Positions 27,359 through 36,584 of a stretch of DNA of 64,000 bases are shown here, one piece after another (position 1 is the stretch's first letter; every line of letters starts with the position of its first letter). The notes beneath the pieces are model-generated. The model made no database searches and was not told where the DNA came from. It was given only the letters and a program-made list of their open reading frames with translations. Both the position numbers and the translations under genes were made by a program. Source of the stretch: Gimesia alba (GTDB taxonomy: Bacteria; Planctomycetota; Planctomycetia; Planctomycetales; Planctomycetaceae); contig NZ_CP036269.1 of the NCBI RefSeq assembly GCF_007744675.1, positions 4,009,546-4,073,545 on the forward strand. Direction: 5' to 3'.

Positions 27359-28999
27359 TTATTTAACGGGTGGAAGACCGACGATAACAACTGGGTCAAC
27401 CCGGTCTGCGTCGTCTTGGGCATCCTGAAGAAACAGTCCGGTGATCGATTCTCCGGATGGAATATTCATGTCATCCAGGTCGATACCAATGGCAAATAGC
27501 CGAGAGGGAACTTGATGCACTAACTGTGATCGTGCCACGATGGGAAGTGGAGTACCATCGTTGGCGAAATCCGGGCTTAACTGAGTCAAACGACAGCCGG
27601 TCATAATTTGTGCTTCTGCGGAATGACCATCAATGTCGTATTTCCGAATGGTCATTGGCTGAGCGTCTGGGTGATCTGTTTGCGGGTACAAACGAAATAC
27701 ATCGCCTTCCAGAGAGTGAGCAATCGACTGGGCATCGAATATGATGATATCAGGACCGGGTGAATTGATAACGGGCTGATCAAAAACAAGGTTCATGCCC
27801 GGAGTCCCATCACGGCCCAGAATAAACTCTCCTTCATGCAAGTTGTTCTGCCCCCCTGGATTAATGAATCCAGAAGCGAACATCAGATTCATCAAACCAA
27901 ATCGATTGTGTTCATCAGCGGGAGAATTGGCGGGAACAACTCCAAACGCGTTGGATCCGGGCCGATAATGATTGACTCTTGGCAGAATGAAATCATCGGC
28001 ATGGTAAGTGCGATCAACGCCCGCTCGTTGTACGGACAAAGACGAAAGGTCCACTGCTCGCCCCAATTCATCCTGATTTGTTTTATAAGAAATCAGGCGG
28101 TCGGGAATAGAGGCGACATAATCATCACTTTGCGCATCCCGATCTCCCTCCATTAAGTGCAGGTCAGTGCCAACATAGGCGGTATCACCTTTTAGTAGCG
28201 TCTTTTTGCGAGGACTACTCAGAGAGGATACTTCTGCTTCACCATCCACGACAGCCACTTTCGAGGCTCCGTCTTCAGCAACGATAACGGAAAATCGAGT
28301 TCCCAAATCAATCACGTCGCTGGTCGGCGTGCTAACCTCAAAGCCTTCGGCTCCCTCTGGTGCATAAACAGAGCATTTGCCGAGGTTAACCACAAGCTTC
28401 TCATTATGAACAACCTGAAACAGAGCTGGCGCACTGAGAATCACTTCAGCCCCCGAGGCAAAACGAATTTTTACTAACCCATCTTGCAGCATATAGTTTT
28501 CTGAAAACTTTAAGTGACTGCCGATCGACGTGGCAGACTGTGTACCACGGAATACTGCACGGTGCCCTGCGATAATCTGCGCCTCGGAAAGTGCCTCTTG
28601 CTCTGGATTCCTTTCCGTCGATTGCGAAACTCCTTCTAATGGCTCTGTTGTTTTCTGTTTTGTCAATTGCTTTGATTGATCTATAACAGATGACACAAAG
28701 AGAGTCACCGCAATCAGGCTGAGCATAGCGCACGCTGCCAGAGCCCAAACACTGAAGGAAACCAGATATTTTTTTCGAGGGCGTCCAAAAGTAAGCTCGG
28801 GAGCTGTTTTGCTGACTTCCCCCAATTCGATTAAGGATGAATCAAGCGACATGTATTCCAGGTACAACGATTGACGCTCTGGTTGATCCAACAATAACGA
28901 CTCCAGGCGTTCTGCTTCGGAATGATCAAGCGAACCATCCACGAGTCGGTGCAGAAGCCGTTCAAATTCGGCTTGATTTTGCTGATCATTATCCGGCAT
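27359..28999 (-). CDS. FecR-like anti-sigma/signal transducer
   Basis: A membrane-anchored partner of the adjacent ECF sigma factor. I use ATG 28999 (546 residues), because GGAGGTGG ends six bases before it, and the start lies inside the sigma gene (11-base overlap). Residues about 8-65 form an acidic helical anti-sigma-like domain (LLHRLVDGSLDHSEAERLE). One transmembrane helix follows at about 80-105 (VSFSVWALAACAMLSLIAV). A FecR domain follows at roughly 165-265 (LKFSENYMLQDGLVKIRF, IDLGTRFSVIVAEDGASKV). The C-terminal 280 residues are an extracytoplasmic beta-rich region of unknown family. It probably senses an outside signal and controls the sigma factor. Confidence 0.87.
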   Translation of the reverse strand: MPDNDQQNQAEFERLLHRLVDGSLDHSEAERLESLLLDQPERQSLYLEYMSLDSSLIELGEVSKTAPELTFGRPRKKYLVSFSVWALAACAMLSLIAVTLFVSSVIDQSKQLTKQKTTEPLEGVSQSTERNPEQEALSEAQIIAGHRAVFRGTQSATSIGSHLKFSENYMLQDGLVKIRFASGAEVILSAPALFQVVHNEKLVVNLGKCSVYAPEGAEGFEVSTPTSDVIDLGTRFSVIVAEDGASKVAVVDGEAEVSSLSSPRKKTLLKGDTAYVGTDLHLMEGDRDAQSDDYVASIPDRLISYKTNQDELGRAVDLSSLSVQRAGVDRTYHADDFILPRVNHYRPGSNAFGVVPANSPADEHNRFGLMNLMFASGFINPGGQNNLHEGEFILGRDGTPGMNLVFDQPVINSPGPDIIIFDAQSIAHSLEGDVFRLYPQTDHPDAQPMTIRKYDIDGHSAEAQIMTGCRLTQLSPDFANDGTPLPIVARSQLVHQVPSRLFAIGIDLDDMNIPSGESITGLFLQDAQDDADRVDPVVIVGLPPVK

Positions 29000-29519
29000 G
29001 TTCCACCTCCGACACACGTCGCAAAACGCAGTTCCTTAACTGACTGCGAATTCTGCCAACCCGATCATAGAGCGCGTTAATTTTCAATCCCAGTTCTTGT
29101 GCAACGGACGCACATTTGCGTCGTTCCCAGTATACTTGCTGCACAAGCCACAAATCTTTCTGACGCAGCGATTTCAAACATTTCTCCAGTGATGACAATT
29201 GCACATTTTGGACGCTTTTGCCGTTCTGCATCCGCTCGAAGAGTTGATTGAGAAGCTGTTCCGAAAAATGGTGTCGATCACGTGATGAAACACGTTGAAA
29301 GTTTTTCACTTCGTAAAACGCGATTCCCATCGCCCACGGCAGGAACTCACATTCAGAGTCGTACTGTTCAAACTTGTCCCATAGAATCATGCTGCAACGC
29401 TGGTAAACATCCTCAGCGTCAGTGTGATCCGTCAACAATGAGTAAATAAAAGCATACAGCTGGCGGCGATGAGCCGTCAGCAATGTTGTAAACTGTCGTT
29501 CTTGTTTTTTCTGTTCCAT
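28989..29519 (-). CDS. ECF RNA polymerase sigma factor
   Basis: A 176-residue sigma-70 family protein of the ECF type. Region 2 is seen at about 12-80 (LLTAHRRQLYAFIYSLLTDHTDAEDVYQRCSM, then FLPWAMGIAFYEVKNF). Region 4 is at about 115-165 (LRQKDLWLVQQVYWERRKCASVAQELG) with the helix-turn-helix. It resembles the ECF group common in planctomycetes and Verrucomicrobia, located next to FecR-like genes. It is the first gene of an operon sigma - FecR - PSCyt1/DUF1549/DUF1553 - DUF1501, so it probably drives export-protein expression in response to the FecR sensor. Confidence 0.92.
   Translation of the reverse strand: MEQKKQERQFTTLLTAHRRQLYAFIYSLLTDHTDAEDVYQRCSMILWDKFEQYDSECEFLPWAMGIAFYEVKNFQRVSSRDRHHFSEQLLNQLFERMQNGKSVQNVQLSSLEKCLKSLRQKDLWLVQQVYWERRKCASVAQELGLKINALYDRVGRIRSQLRNCVLRRVSEVEHAG
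29006..29010 (-). promoter_or_regulatory. Ribosome binding site fixing the FecR-like start
   Basis: GGAGG on the minus strand, six bases before ATG 28999. It is within the 3' end of the sigma gene and favours 28999 over the upstream in-frame ATG at 29017. Confidence 0.7.
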
Positions 29520-29826
29520 GAATCAATTCAACGATCATTCCAAGCCTGGCAACACTCAATTTTTCTGTTCTATAAGTAATCGTACACTCAATGAATTTTT
29601 CAGGTCGAGTTTTAGAAAGATATCGTAAAATATTCGCAAATCTCTGAGCTCTGATAGATCTCCTGCACTCATCACGAATTGCGATACCCCTTTTAGAAAA
29701 GAGACTTACGACAAGAAAAAAAGCAGGCCAACCCAGCGTATACATTCGAGCCGATCATTTACGAGGTAGACCTCTGAACGAGTGCAAACAAGAGAACTCC
29801 CCATTCAGAAAGCGATTGATTGAAGC
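29520..29826. other. Intergenic region upstream of the ECF sigma gene
   Basis: About 307 bases between the alpha/beta hydrolase stop and the sigma start, both genes on the minus strand. It must hold the sigma-operon promoter. I looked for standard -35/-10 pairs and saw no convincing one. No gene or hairpin was identified. Confidence 0.45.
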
Positions 29827-31911
29827 TCAGTTGCCCTGCGCTGGCAAACTGGATCCCGCCGCTGAATCGAACTTTGAGAACAGGAAAGTAACACGTTCAC
29901 GTTGCGTTTGAAGAATCCGTTCCGTGTCTTCCTTCACCAAGTAACCGGCCTTCTCATATTCGACGCATTGCGCTGCAAGCTGATTTAGATAATTTTTCAA
30001 TGTGCCATAGCGTTCTTCGACCGACCTCCTTGGATCGCTGCTTTTGTCACGGTCCGCTTTGGTGACGGGAAAGGGAATATACGAGCCTGATAAACTGTAG
30101 AGCTGGTTCGCTGCTGGACCATTTTCATCACGTAAACGCCAACTTGTGTATGTGGCGACCGGTACAGCGACCTCAGGAGCAGAAAGGCAACCGAGTTCAT
30201 TTCCATCTGGTCCTGAACGTGGAACAAGAACTGTGTAATCACCACGAGCGATCGGTGGCTGGAAATCGACGATCCGCTGAGAATGCCAGCGTGGTCCGAA
30301 ATCAAGGAAGGACGGCTGTTGAATTACTGCTGGATAGCGGATACCGGGGATGTACGGAAATCCCGTTGCGTTCTGAGTCCAGCTGACGAGCGTGCGATCA
30401 CAGATCTTCGGATAGACACTTGGAGGCGGCTCGGTCCCATTCTCTACCCAGCGATCGAGCGATAGCAATAACGCACGGAGAAATGGTTTATAATCCGCAG
30501 GATTTGGAGCTGTTTGACCATCGCCGATTTCGGTCGTGAAGCGGCTCGGACCATGCTGTGTCCCACCGAAGATGTAGAGACGCACATTTTCGGGGATTTT
30601 GACATCATTTTTTCCAAGGGGGTCGGTGTGCGAAAGTGATCCGCTACGATTCCAGTATTCCGATGATGACTGAGTGTGCATCACCAGCGGCGCAGTACCA
30701 CTAAACTCCGCGCGTTCAAGAATCCCCGCAGTCAATCCCGACAAAGGATCTGTTTGTCTGCCGTAAGTGAATGGAAAACGATCAGGCGGGTAATCATGAT
30801 GATCATGCTGTCCTGCATGCCGGGTCGGCTGGGCAAAGCGATGGTTAAACGACCCCATCCCGGAACCGGATACATGGGGAATCACCCCATCAAAGACTTT
30901 CCGTCCTTCTTCGTCCTGATTGAAGCCCCAATAAATCATCTCGCGCAGAAACCGCCCGCTCTGTGACACACCGATGGAATGTGCTCGTTGAATCAAAGAC
31001 TTTCCATCGACCAGTAAAGGATTGTCTTTCCCTGTCCCGTGCTTCAGAGCGGACACCAGATCACGCACAGAGGTAAACCCGGTTCCCATCACCACTGGAT
31101 CCTGTGCTTCATAGATCAGCTCATAGATATGCAGTTTCTTGAGTCCCTGCGGATACTCCAATTCCACCTTCGGTAACTGGGCAGGTGAATCGCTCTCCAC
31201 ATCAGAAATATGAAACTTCCACTCTGTTCGGGGAATCAAGACACGAGGATGACCGGCCAGCAAACGGTGCGTCAGCGATGCCGTCTTCAGTCCCTCGGCC
31301 GTCGGCCGATAGGAACCATGATTATCCCAGTTCACCACCATACGCGTAGTATCGGAACTGGGCACAATCTCACAGCGTACTTTACCAGTAATTTTTTTGG
31401 TGATCGGCGGTGGATAAAGCCGCATCCGACTATTGCCCGGTAACAGTTCACCATCCCAACCGCTCCAGACGACAGTAAAACCAGACCGCATCAGAAACCC
31501 ATCACCAGCATGTTTCTTCTCCTTCGGATCGTTGCTACCGGTGGCGTAGTTTAACAGTCGCAAGGCAGTGAGGTTGCCACGATTGTTAACACCGTACAGC
31601 AGAGCACCGTTGCCTTTACTCAGGTCTTGTGGCGCCAGGATGATCAAATCCGCGGAAAGTTCAACGCGTCCGCGTTCGTTGCGAGGCGCCAGCTCCAGGT
31701 CGATAACATTCTGATTCTGAAGCAGATCTGGATCAAGTTCATAGTAAACACGGCCAACAATTCGTTCGTACGCTCCAACCTCACCAAATGTTTGACCGGA
31801 GGCGAATGGTTCTCGTGCCGTGATTTCAAATCGCTTGACTTCCGCACTCAGAGATGACGAAAGCAGTCCGAAGACAATCGTGATGACAAAGACTCGTAGT
31901 TGATGATTCAT
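29827..31911 (-). CDS. Secreted alpha/beta hydrolase domain protein
   Basis: A 694-residue exported protein matching the large 'alpha/beta hydrolase domain' family seen in planctomycetes. The signal peptide is VFVITIVFGLLSSSLSAEV (about 8-26). The N-terminal half is beta-rich with GVNNRGNLTALRLLNYA. The nucleophile-elbow-like motif is GVSQSGRFLREMIYWGFN, the downstream part has HVSGSGMGSFNHRFAQPTRH, and later come FGGTQHGPSRF and YPKICDRTLVSW. Likely an extracytoplasmic esterase or amidase of unknown substrate. It is transcribed divergently from the second PSCyt1 operon and is separated from the sigma operon by about 300 bases. Confidence 0.85.
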   Translation of the reverse strand: MNHQLRVFVITIVFGLLSSSLSAEVKRFEITAREPFASGQTFGEVGAYERIVGRVYYELDPDLLQNQNVIDLELAPRNERGRVELSADLIILAPQDLSKGNGALLYGVNNRGNLTALRLLNYATGSNDPKEKKHAGDGFLMRSGFTVVWSGWDGELLPGNSRMRLYPPPITKKITGKVRCEIVPSSDTTRMVVNWDNHGSYRPTAEGLKTASLTHRLLAGHPRVLIPRTEWKFHISDVESDSPAQLPKVELEYPQGLKKLHIYELIYEAQDPVVMGTGFTSVRDLVSALKHGTGKDNPLLVDGKSLIQRAHSIGVSQSGRFLREMIYWGFNQDEEGRKVFDGVIPHVSGSGMGSFNHRFAQPTRHAGQHDHHDYPPDRFPFTYGRQTDPLSGLTAGILERAEFSGTAPLVMHTQSSSEYWNRSGSLSHTDPLGKNDVKIPENVRLYIFGGTQHGPSRFTTEIGDGQTAPNPADYKPFLRALLLSLDRWVENGTEPPPSVYPKICDRTLVSWTQNATGFPYIPGIRYPAVIQQPSFLDFGPRWHSQRIVDFQPPIARGDYTVLVPRSGPDGNELGCLSAPEVAVPVATYTSWRLRDENGPAANQLYSLSGSYIPFPVTKADRDKSSDPRRSVEERYGTLKNYLNQLAAQCVEYEKAGYLVKEDTERILQTQRERVTFLFSKFDSAAGSSLPAQGN

Positions 31912-32048
31912 TGATTTCTCTATTGTAGTTCAAGTTGAAGACTCTATAGATTCATGGCCCCAAATTGTTGTCATCCAGGTATCTTGATATTGTAGATTGC
32001 AAGTCTACCGGAAGCCATTGTCCTACTCAATGACGTCTTATCAGATCC

Positions 32049-32076
32049 TTACAAGTTACCACTGGACTGGTATAAA
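32049..32076 (+). promoter_or_regulatory. Candidate promoter for the second PSCyt1 operon
   Basis: TTACAA (32049-32054) and TATAAA (32071-32076) are 16 bases apart. They lie about 165 bases before the chosen start at 32242, in the gap between the divergent alpha/beta hydrolase and the heme protein gene. A small inverted repeat (GTAGA...TCTAC) lies further upstream near 31997-32013. No second box pair was found for the minus-strand gene. Confidence 0.35.
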
Positions 32077-32241
32077 TTATATTCGTCATAGATCACTTCT
32101 ATTCTCATATCTGAGTCCAAGGCGCTGATCCCCCAGAATCAATGGTTCCTGACGAGATTTACCTTGTATGCTCTGACAGCTTCGTTTACGATAAACCAAG
32201 ATCAGATAGCGTTCACCCAACCCCACCTGCCAGCATCACTT

Positions 32242-35115
32242 ATGATCTCTACACGAATTATCTTGCCTCTGATTGTTGCTGTATTCGTCTCGTTCCCGAT
32301 CCGGACGAATCAGGCTGCGGAAAAACCACTCCTGTTTGAAGCGGATATCCAGCCAGTTTTCGCGACCAAATGTGGGAAATGCCACAGTGAAAGGGTCCGC
32401 AAGGGGGGACTTGACCTTTCTACGGTTGCCGGCGTCCATCGTGGTGGAGAGTCAGGCGAATCCGCCATCGCTGATACTGTGGATGATAGCTTGCTCTGGA
32501 TACTGATCGACGCGGGTGACATGCCACCGGAAGGGCAACCTCAGCTCACCCCGAAAGAACGCAAACTCATCCAAACCTGGCTCTCCACGGGAGCAAAGTC
32601 AGCCAAGCCATACCAACCAGAGGAAAAACAACTCACACAACACGATGTCCTGCCGATCATGTTGCTCCGCTGCACTACCTGTCATGGTGCGCGTCTCAAA
32701 CGAGGAGGCCTGGACCTCAGGACTCCAGCGAGTATGCAAAAAGGGGGCGAACACGGCCCCGCTTTTGTTGCGGGTAAACCAAATGAAAGCTTGATGATTC
32801 AACGTATCGAAAGCCATGCCTGCCCCCCGCAGGAACAACTGCTAAAGTTTTTTGTCAAACGCCCCCCAACCTCAGAAGTCGAAACCCTGCGTCAATGGAT
32901 CACTGAAAATGTCCCTGTCATCGATATCGCTCCTGATGTTGCCGGCACCGAACCAGACCCGCTCGTCACCGAAGAAGACCGCCAGCACTGGGCCTTTCAA
33001 CCACCTGAGTCACCACAGGGAGTTACCTCAATCGATGAACTGATCCTCAAGAAGCTACAGGCACACGATCTCGACTTTTCCCCGGAGGCAGATCGAGACA
33101 CACTCATCCGACGCGTCTATCTGGATCTGACTGGAATCCCTCCGACGCCCAAAGAGTGGAAACGTTGGCATAACACAGAAGAGCCAAACTGGTATGCCGC
33201 GATGATTGATCATCTACTCGCTTCCCCCCGTTATGGCGAACGCTGGGGACGCTACTGGCTGGACATCGCCGGTTATGCAGACTCCGAAGGAGGCGTCTCT
33301 TCTGATCCGTTGCGCGAAGTCGCCTGGAAATATCGTGACTATGTTATTGATGCGTTCAATACTGATAAGCCCTACGATCGCTTTCTGCTGGAACAGATTG
33401 CCGGCGATGAATTAGTGGACTATGAAAACGCTCCTGCTACAACAGAACAGATGGTACAGAACCTGATCGCTACCGGCTTCCTCCGTATGGGCATTGACCA
33501 GACTGGCTCCCGCACGATGAATTTTGTTCCAGAACGTCTGGGAGTTGTCAACGATGCCATCAACGTCATGGGATCAGGTGTGATGGGACTGACACTGGAA
33601 TGTGCCCGCTGCCACTCGCATAAATACGATCCGCTACCGCACCGTGATTATTATCGCTTCAAAGCGATTTTCCAGGGCGCCCTCGATGAGTACGACTGGT
33701 TGACTTTCAAAAACCGATCTCTGGAACTGGCCACACCCGAACAGCGGAGCCGCGTCAAACAGATTAACCCTCTGCTCAAAACCAGACTGAAAAAGCTCGA
33801 ATCAGCTCATAAAAAAGCCATTGCTGCACTACAAATCGCAATGCTGCACCAGTTTTATCCAACACAATCTGCTGCTGAACAGCAGGAAACCCTCCGCGCT
33901 TTGAAGATTGCCGATAACACGCGCACGCAACGTCAACGAATTCTGGTCGAAAAATTACGAATTGCAGAAACCATGCCCGAGTCGGAATTCTCAGAGTCTG
34001 TAAAGCAGGCACAACAGCATGTGACCTCCATCGAAAAGCAGAAGACCGAAATTAAACAACAGATGGAACCCCCTCTGACAATCCGTGCCCTCTGGGACCG
34101 GGGCGAACCCTCACCCACTTATATCCTGCAACGCGGCGAACATGATCTACCGGGCCGACTCGTGGGGCCTGGAGTCCCCTCTGTTCTGACCGACGGACGC
34201 ACCCCCTTCTCGGTTCAACCACCGTTCCCTGAGGGAACTCCCAAAACCGGCCGCCGCCTGGCATTGGCCCGCTGGTTAACAAAGAAAGATCATCCCCTCA
34301 CAGCACGTGTAATCGTCAATCGAATCTGGTATCACCACTTCGGCACCGGGCTGGTGAAAACACTCGAAAATTTCGGTGTGAAAGGCGAACGTCCATCTCA
34401 CCCGGAATTGCTTGACTGGCTGGCCGTCAAGTTTATCGAACAGGGCTGGAGCATCAAAGACATGCACCGCCTGATGCTGAATTCCCGCACTTACAAGCAA
34501 TCCAGCCAGATTACTCCCGAGATACAACAACACGATCCTCAAAATCGCCTACTCTCCCACATGCCACTCCGCAGAATGAATGCCGAAGCACTACGCGACT
34601 CAATTCTGGCTGTCTCCGGTAAACTCGATCTCACTCCGGGCGGCCCTCCCGATTCAGTTACAGTCGACAGAAACGGTCTGGTTAGTGCTAACATCACCAG
34701 TAACGGAGGCTGGCGACGTAGCGTCTATCTGCAGTACCGTCGTACTGAAATCCCCACGATGCTGGATACTTTTGATTATCCTGAAATGGGGCCGAACTGT
34801 GTTTCACGGACCGTCTCCACGGTTTCACCTCAGTCACTGATGCTGTTGAATAATGAACGTGTTCACGCTCTATCCCGCGCGTTCGCCTCCCGCGTCCGAA
34901 ACATGCTCGCAGAACAGAGTAAAGATGATTTGAATGCACAGATTACACTCGTGTATCAGCTGGCACTCAATCGCCCACCAACCGCAGAAGAACTTCAGCT
35001 GGGACAGGAAACCCTACAGGAACTTAAATCGCTCTGGAAAGAAAATCCGCAAGCAGCTTTGGATACGTACTGCCACACCATCTTAAACTCTGCCGCGTTT
35101 TTGTATATTGATTGA
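32242..35115 (+). CDS. PSCyt1-DUF1549-DUF1553 protein (second copy)
   Basis: An exported protein of 957 residues from ATG 32242. I chose this start because it opens a clean signal peptide ([18 protein letters not shown], then QAAE), while the longer frame from 32164 adds 26 residues with no family match. Heme-type sites are CGKCH at 44-48, CTTCH at 144-148 and CARCH at 454-458, so this copy has two N-terminal cytochrome-like segments. DUF1549 is near 240-440 ([37 protein letters not shown]). DUF1553 is near 680-950 ([16 protein letters not shown]). A charged helical linker lies between them. It is followed at once by DUF1501. Confidence 0.91.
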   Translation: MISTRIILPLIVAVFVSFPIRTNQAAEKPLLFEADIQPVFATKCGKCHSERVRKGGLDLSTVAGVHRGGESGESAIADTVDDSLLWILIDAGDMPPEGQPQLTPKERKLIQTWLSTGAKSAKPYQPEEKQLTQHDVLPIMLLRCTTCHGARLKRGGLDLRTPASMQKGGEHGPAFVAGKPNESLMIQRIESHACPPQEQLLKFFVKRPPTSEVETLRQWITENVPVIDIAPDVAGTEPDPLVTEEDRQHWAFQPPESPQGVTSIDELILKKLQAHDLDFSPEADRDTLIRRVYLDLTGIPPTPKEWKRWHNTEEPNWYAAMIDHLLASPRYGERWGRYWLDIAGYADSEGGVSSDPLREVAWKYRDYVIDAFNTDKPYDRFLLEQIAGDELVDYENAPATTEQMVQNLIATGFLRMGIDQTGSRTMNFVPERLGVVNDAINVMGSGVMGLTLECARCHSHKYDPLPHRDYYRFKAIFQGALDEYDWLTFKNRSLELATPEQRSRVKQINPLLKTRLKKLESAHKKAIAALQIAMLHQFYPTQSAAEQQETLRALKIADNTRTQRQRILVEKLRIAETMPESEFSESVKQAQQHVTSIEKQKTEIKQQMEPPLTIRALWDRGEPSPTYILQRGEHDLPGRLVGPGVPSVLTDGRTPFSVQPPFPEGTPKTGRRLALARWLTKKDHPLTARVIVNRIWYHHFGTGLVKTLENFGVKGERPSHPELLDWLAVKFIEQGWSIKDMHRLMLNSRTYKQSSQITPEIQQHDPQNRLLSHMPLRRMNAEALRDSILAVSGKLDLTPGGPPDSVTVDRNGLVSANITSNGGWRRSVYLQYRRTEIPTMLDTFDYPEMGPNCVSRTVSTVSPQSLMLLNNERVHALSRAFASRVRNMLAEQSKDDLNAQITLVYQLALNRPPTAEELQLGQETLQELKSLWKENPQAALDTYCHTILNSAAFLYID

Positions 35116-35120
35116 CGCTT

Positions 35121-36584
35121 ATGAATCACCAACCCGAACAAACTCACTCTCGTCGCGACTTCTTTGCCCGTACCAGCGATGGCGTCATGGGAGCCGCTCT
35201 GACACACCTGTTGTGCCAGGATTTTTTTGGTGGAACGGAAGCTTTGGCGAATGATCCCCCGCATCAGCCACAACAGTTTGATCTCAAACCCAAACAGCCG
35301 CACCACACGCCGAAAGCCACTTCTGTCATTCATTTGTTTATGAATGGCGGGCCGAGCCAGATGGATCTGTTCGACCCCAAACCGGTTCTGAACAAGATGG
35401 ACGGTAAGCCGTACCCTGGGAACATTGAAGACCTGGGGAATTCCAACACCACCAGTATCGGCGAGATGCTGGGTGGACAGTATAAATTCGCCCGTCATGG
35501 AGAATCCGGAATGTGGATGGCAGATGTTCTGCCCCACACCGCGAAGATGGCGGATGAACTCTGCCTGATCAACTCCATGTGGACTGATCATCCGAATCAT
35601 GACAATGCGTTGTATAAAATTCATAGCGGCCGCCTCTTCATGGGCTATCCCACCATTGGCTCTTGGACTGTCTATGGTTTGGGAACCGAAAACCAGAACC
35701 TGCCGGCCTACGTCGTACTCACAGATCCTCTCGGTGCGCCTAAAAACGGCACACGCAACTGGACGTCCGGCTTTCTGCCCCCGACATATCAGGGCACGCG
35801 GCTTCGCCCCACCGGCTCGCCAATCCTGAATCTCAAACCGCAGTACGAACAACCAACAGCTGTCACCGAATCCGCACGCAAACTGCTCAATAAACTGGAT
35901 GGAATCCACCGCCAGAAAAGGCCCCATTATCCTCTGCTTGATGCACGCATCGAATCGTACAGTCTTGCAGCACGGATGCAGATGTCAGCCACTGAAGCCC
36001 TTGATTTATCCAGCGAGACACAACACACCCTCACCGATTATGGCATCGGTGAGAAAGAGACCGAATCGTATGGAAAACGCTGCCTGCTCGCCCGTAGACT
36101 GGTCGAACGCGGAGTGCGTTTCGTGCAGATTTTCCTGGAAGAACAACCCTGGGACAGTCATGCTGATCTTTCCGCCAATCATCGTGCCATGTGTCAACGA
36201 ACCGACAAGCCGGTTGCCGCGTTGCTCCGCGATCTCAAACGGCGAGGACTGCTCGACTCCACACTCGTCATCTGGGGTGGCGAATTTGGACGCACTCCCA
36301 CCACTCAGAAATCCGCCAACGGTTTCTCGGGACGCGACCATAACATGCAGGCCTTTACATCCTGGATGGCCGGAGGAGGCATTAAAGGAGGAACCACCTA
36401 CGGCGTCACCGATGAATTCGGACACAGTGTCGTTGAGAACCCCGTCAGCGTACATGATTTCCATGCGACGATTCTCCACCAGTTGGGGCTACACCATCAG
36501 GAACTGTTCTATACCCGCAGTGGACTGGAAGAACGCCTGACCGGAGTCAATCCACCTCGTGTGGTCAAGGAGATCCTCAGTTGA
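35121..36584 (+). CDS. Tat-exported DUF1501 protein (second copy)
   Basis: A 487-residue DUF1501 protein from ATG 35121; a TTG at 35112 overlaps the previous stop and would add three residues. The Tat signal is HSRRDFFARTSDGVMGAALTHLL. Family motifs are MNGGPSQMDLFDPKP, VIWGGEFGRTP, and GRDHNMQAFTSWMAGGG. Compared with the other two copies it carries a longer charged, histidine-rich lead between the signal and the core (QPQQFDLKPKQPHHTPK). It is the middle gene of the operon with the heme protein upstream and the amidohydrolase downstream, overlapping the latter by 4 bases. Confidence 0.9.
   Translation: MNHQPEQTHSRRDFFARTSDGVMGAALTHLLCQDFFGGTEALANDPPHQPQQFDLKPKQPHHTPKATSVIHLFMNGGPSQMDLFDPKPVLNKMDGKPYPGNIEDLGNSNTTSIGEMLGGQYKFARHGESGMWMADVLPHTAKMADELCLINSMWTDHPNHDNALYKIHSGRLFMGYPTIGSWTVYGLGTENQNLPAYVVLTDPLGAPKNGTRNWTSGFLPPTYQGTRLRPTGSPILNLKPQYEQPTAVTESARKLLNKLDGIHRQKRPHYPLLDARIESYSLAARMQMSATEALDLSSETQHTLTDYGIGEKETESYGKRCLLARRLVERGVRFVQIFLEEQPWDSHADLSANHRAMCQRTDKPVAALLRDLKRRGLLDSTLVIWGGEFGRTPTTQKSANGFSGRDHNMQAFTSWMAGGGIKGGTTYGVTDEFGHSVVENPVSVHDFHATILHQLGLHHQELFYTRSGLEERLTGVNPPRVVKEILS
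36567..36572 (+). promoter_or_regulatory. Ribosome binding site supporting a TTG start
   Basis: AAGGAG lies eight bases before TTG 36581, whose first base precedes the TGA of the DUF1501 gene (TTGA overlap). This supports TTG as the true start of the amidohydrolase gene, because the Tat motif follows 10 residues later and no ATG is closer. Confidence 0.7.

Noticed and set aside
34995-35927. 310-residue open frame on the minus strand
   Set aside because: It lies wholly antisense to the heme protein and DUF1501 genes, whose frames carry clear family motifs. Its own sequence shows no recognisable domain, so it is a shadow frame.
35899-36540. 213-residue plus-strand frame inside the DUF1501 gene
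   Set aside because: It is out of frame with well-supported DUF1501 coding sequence and has no independent evidence.
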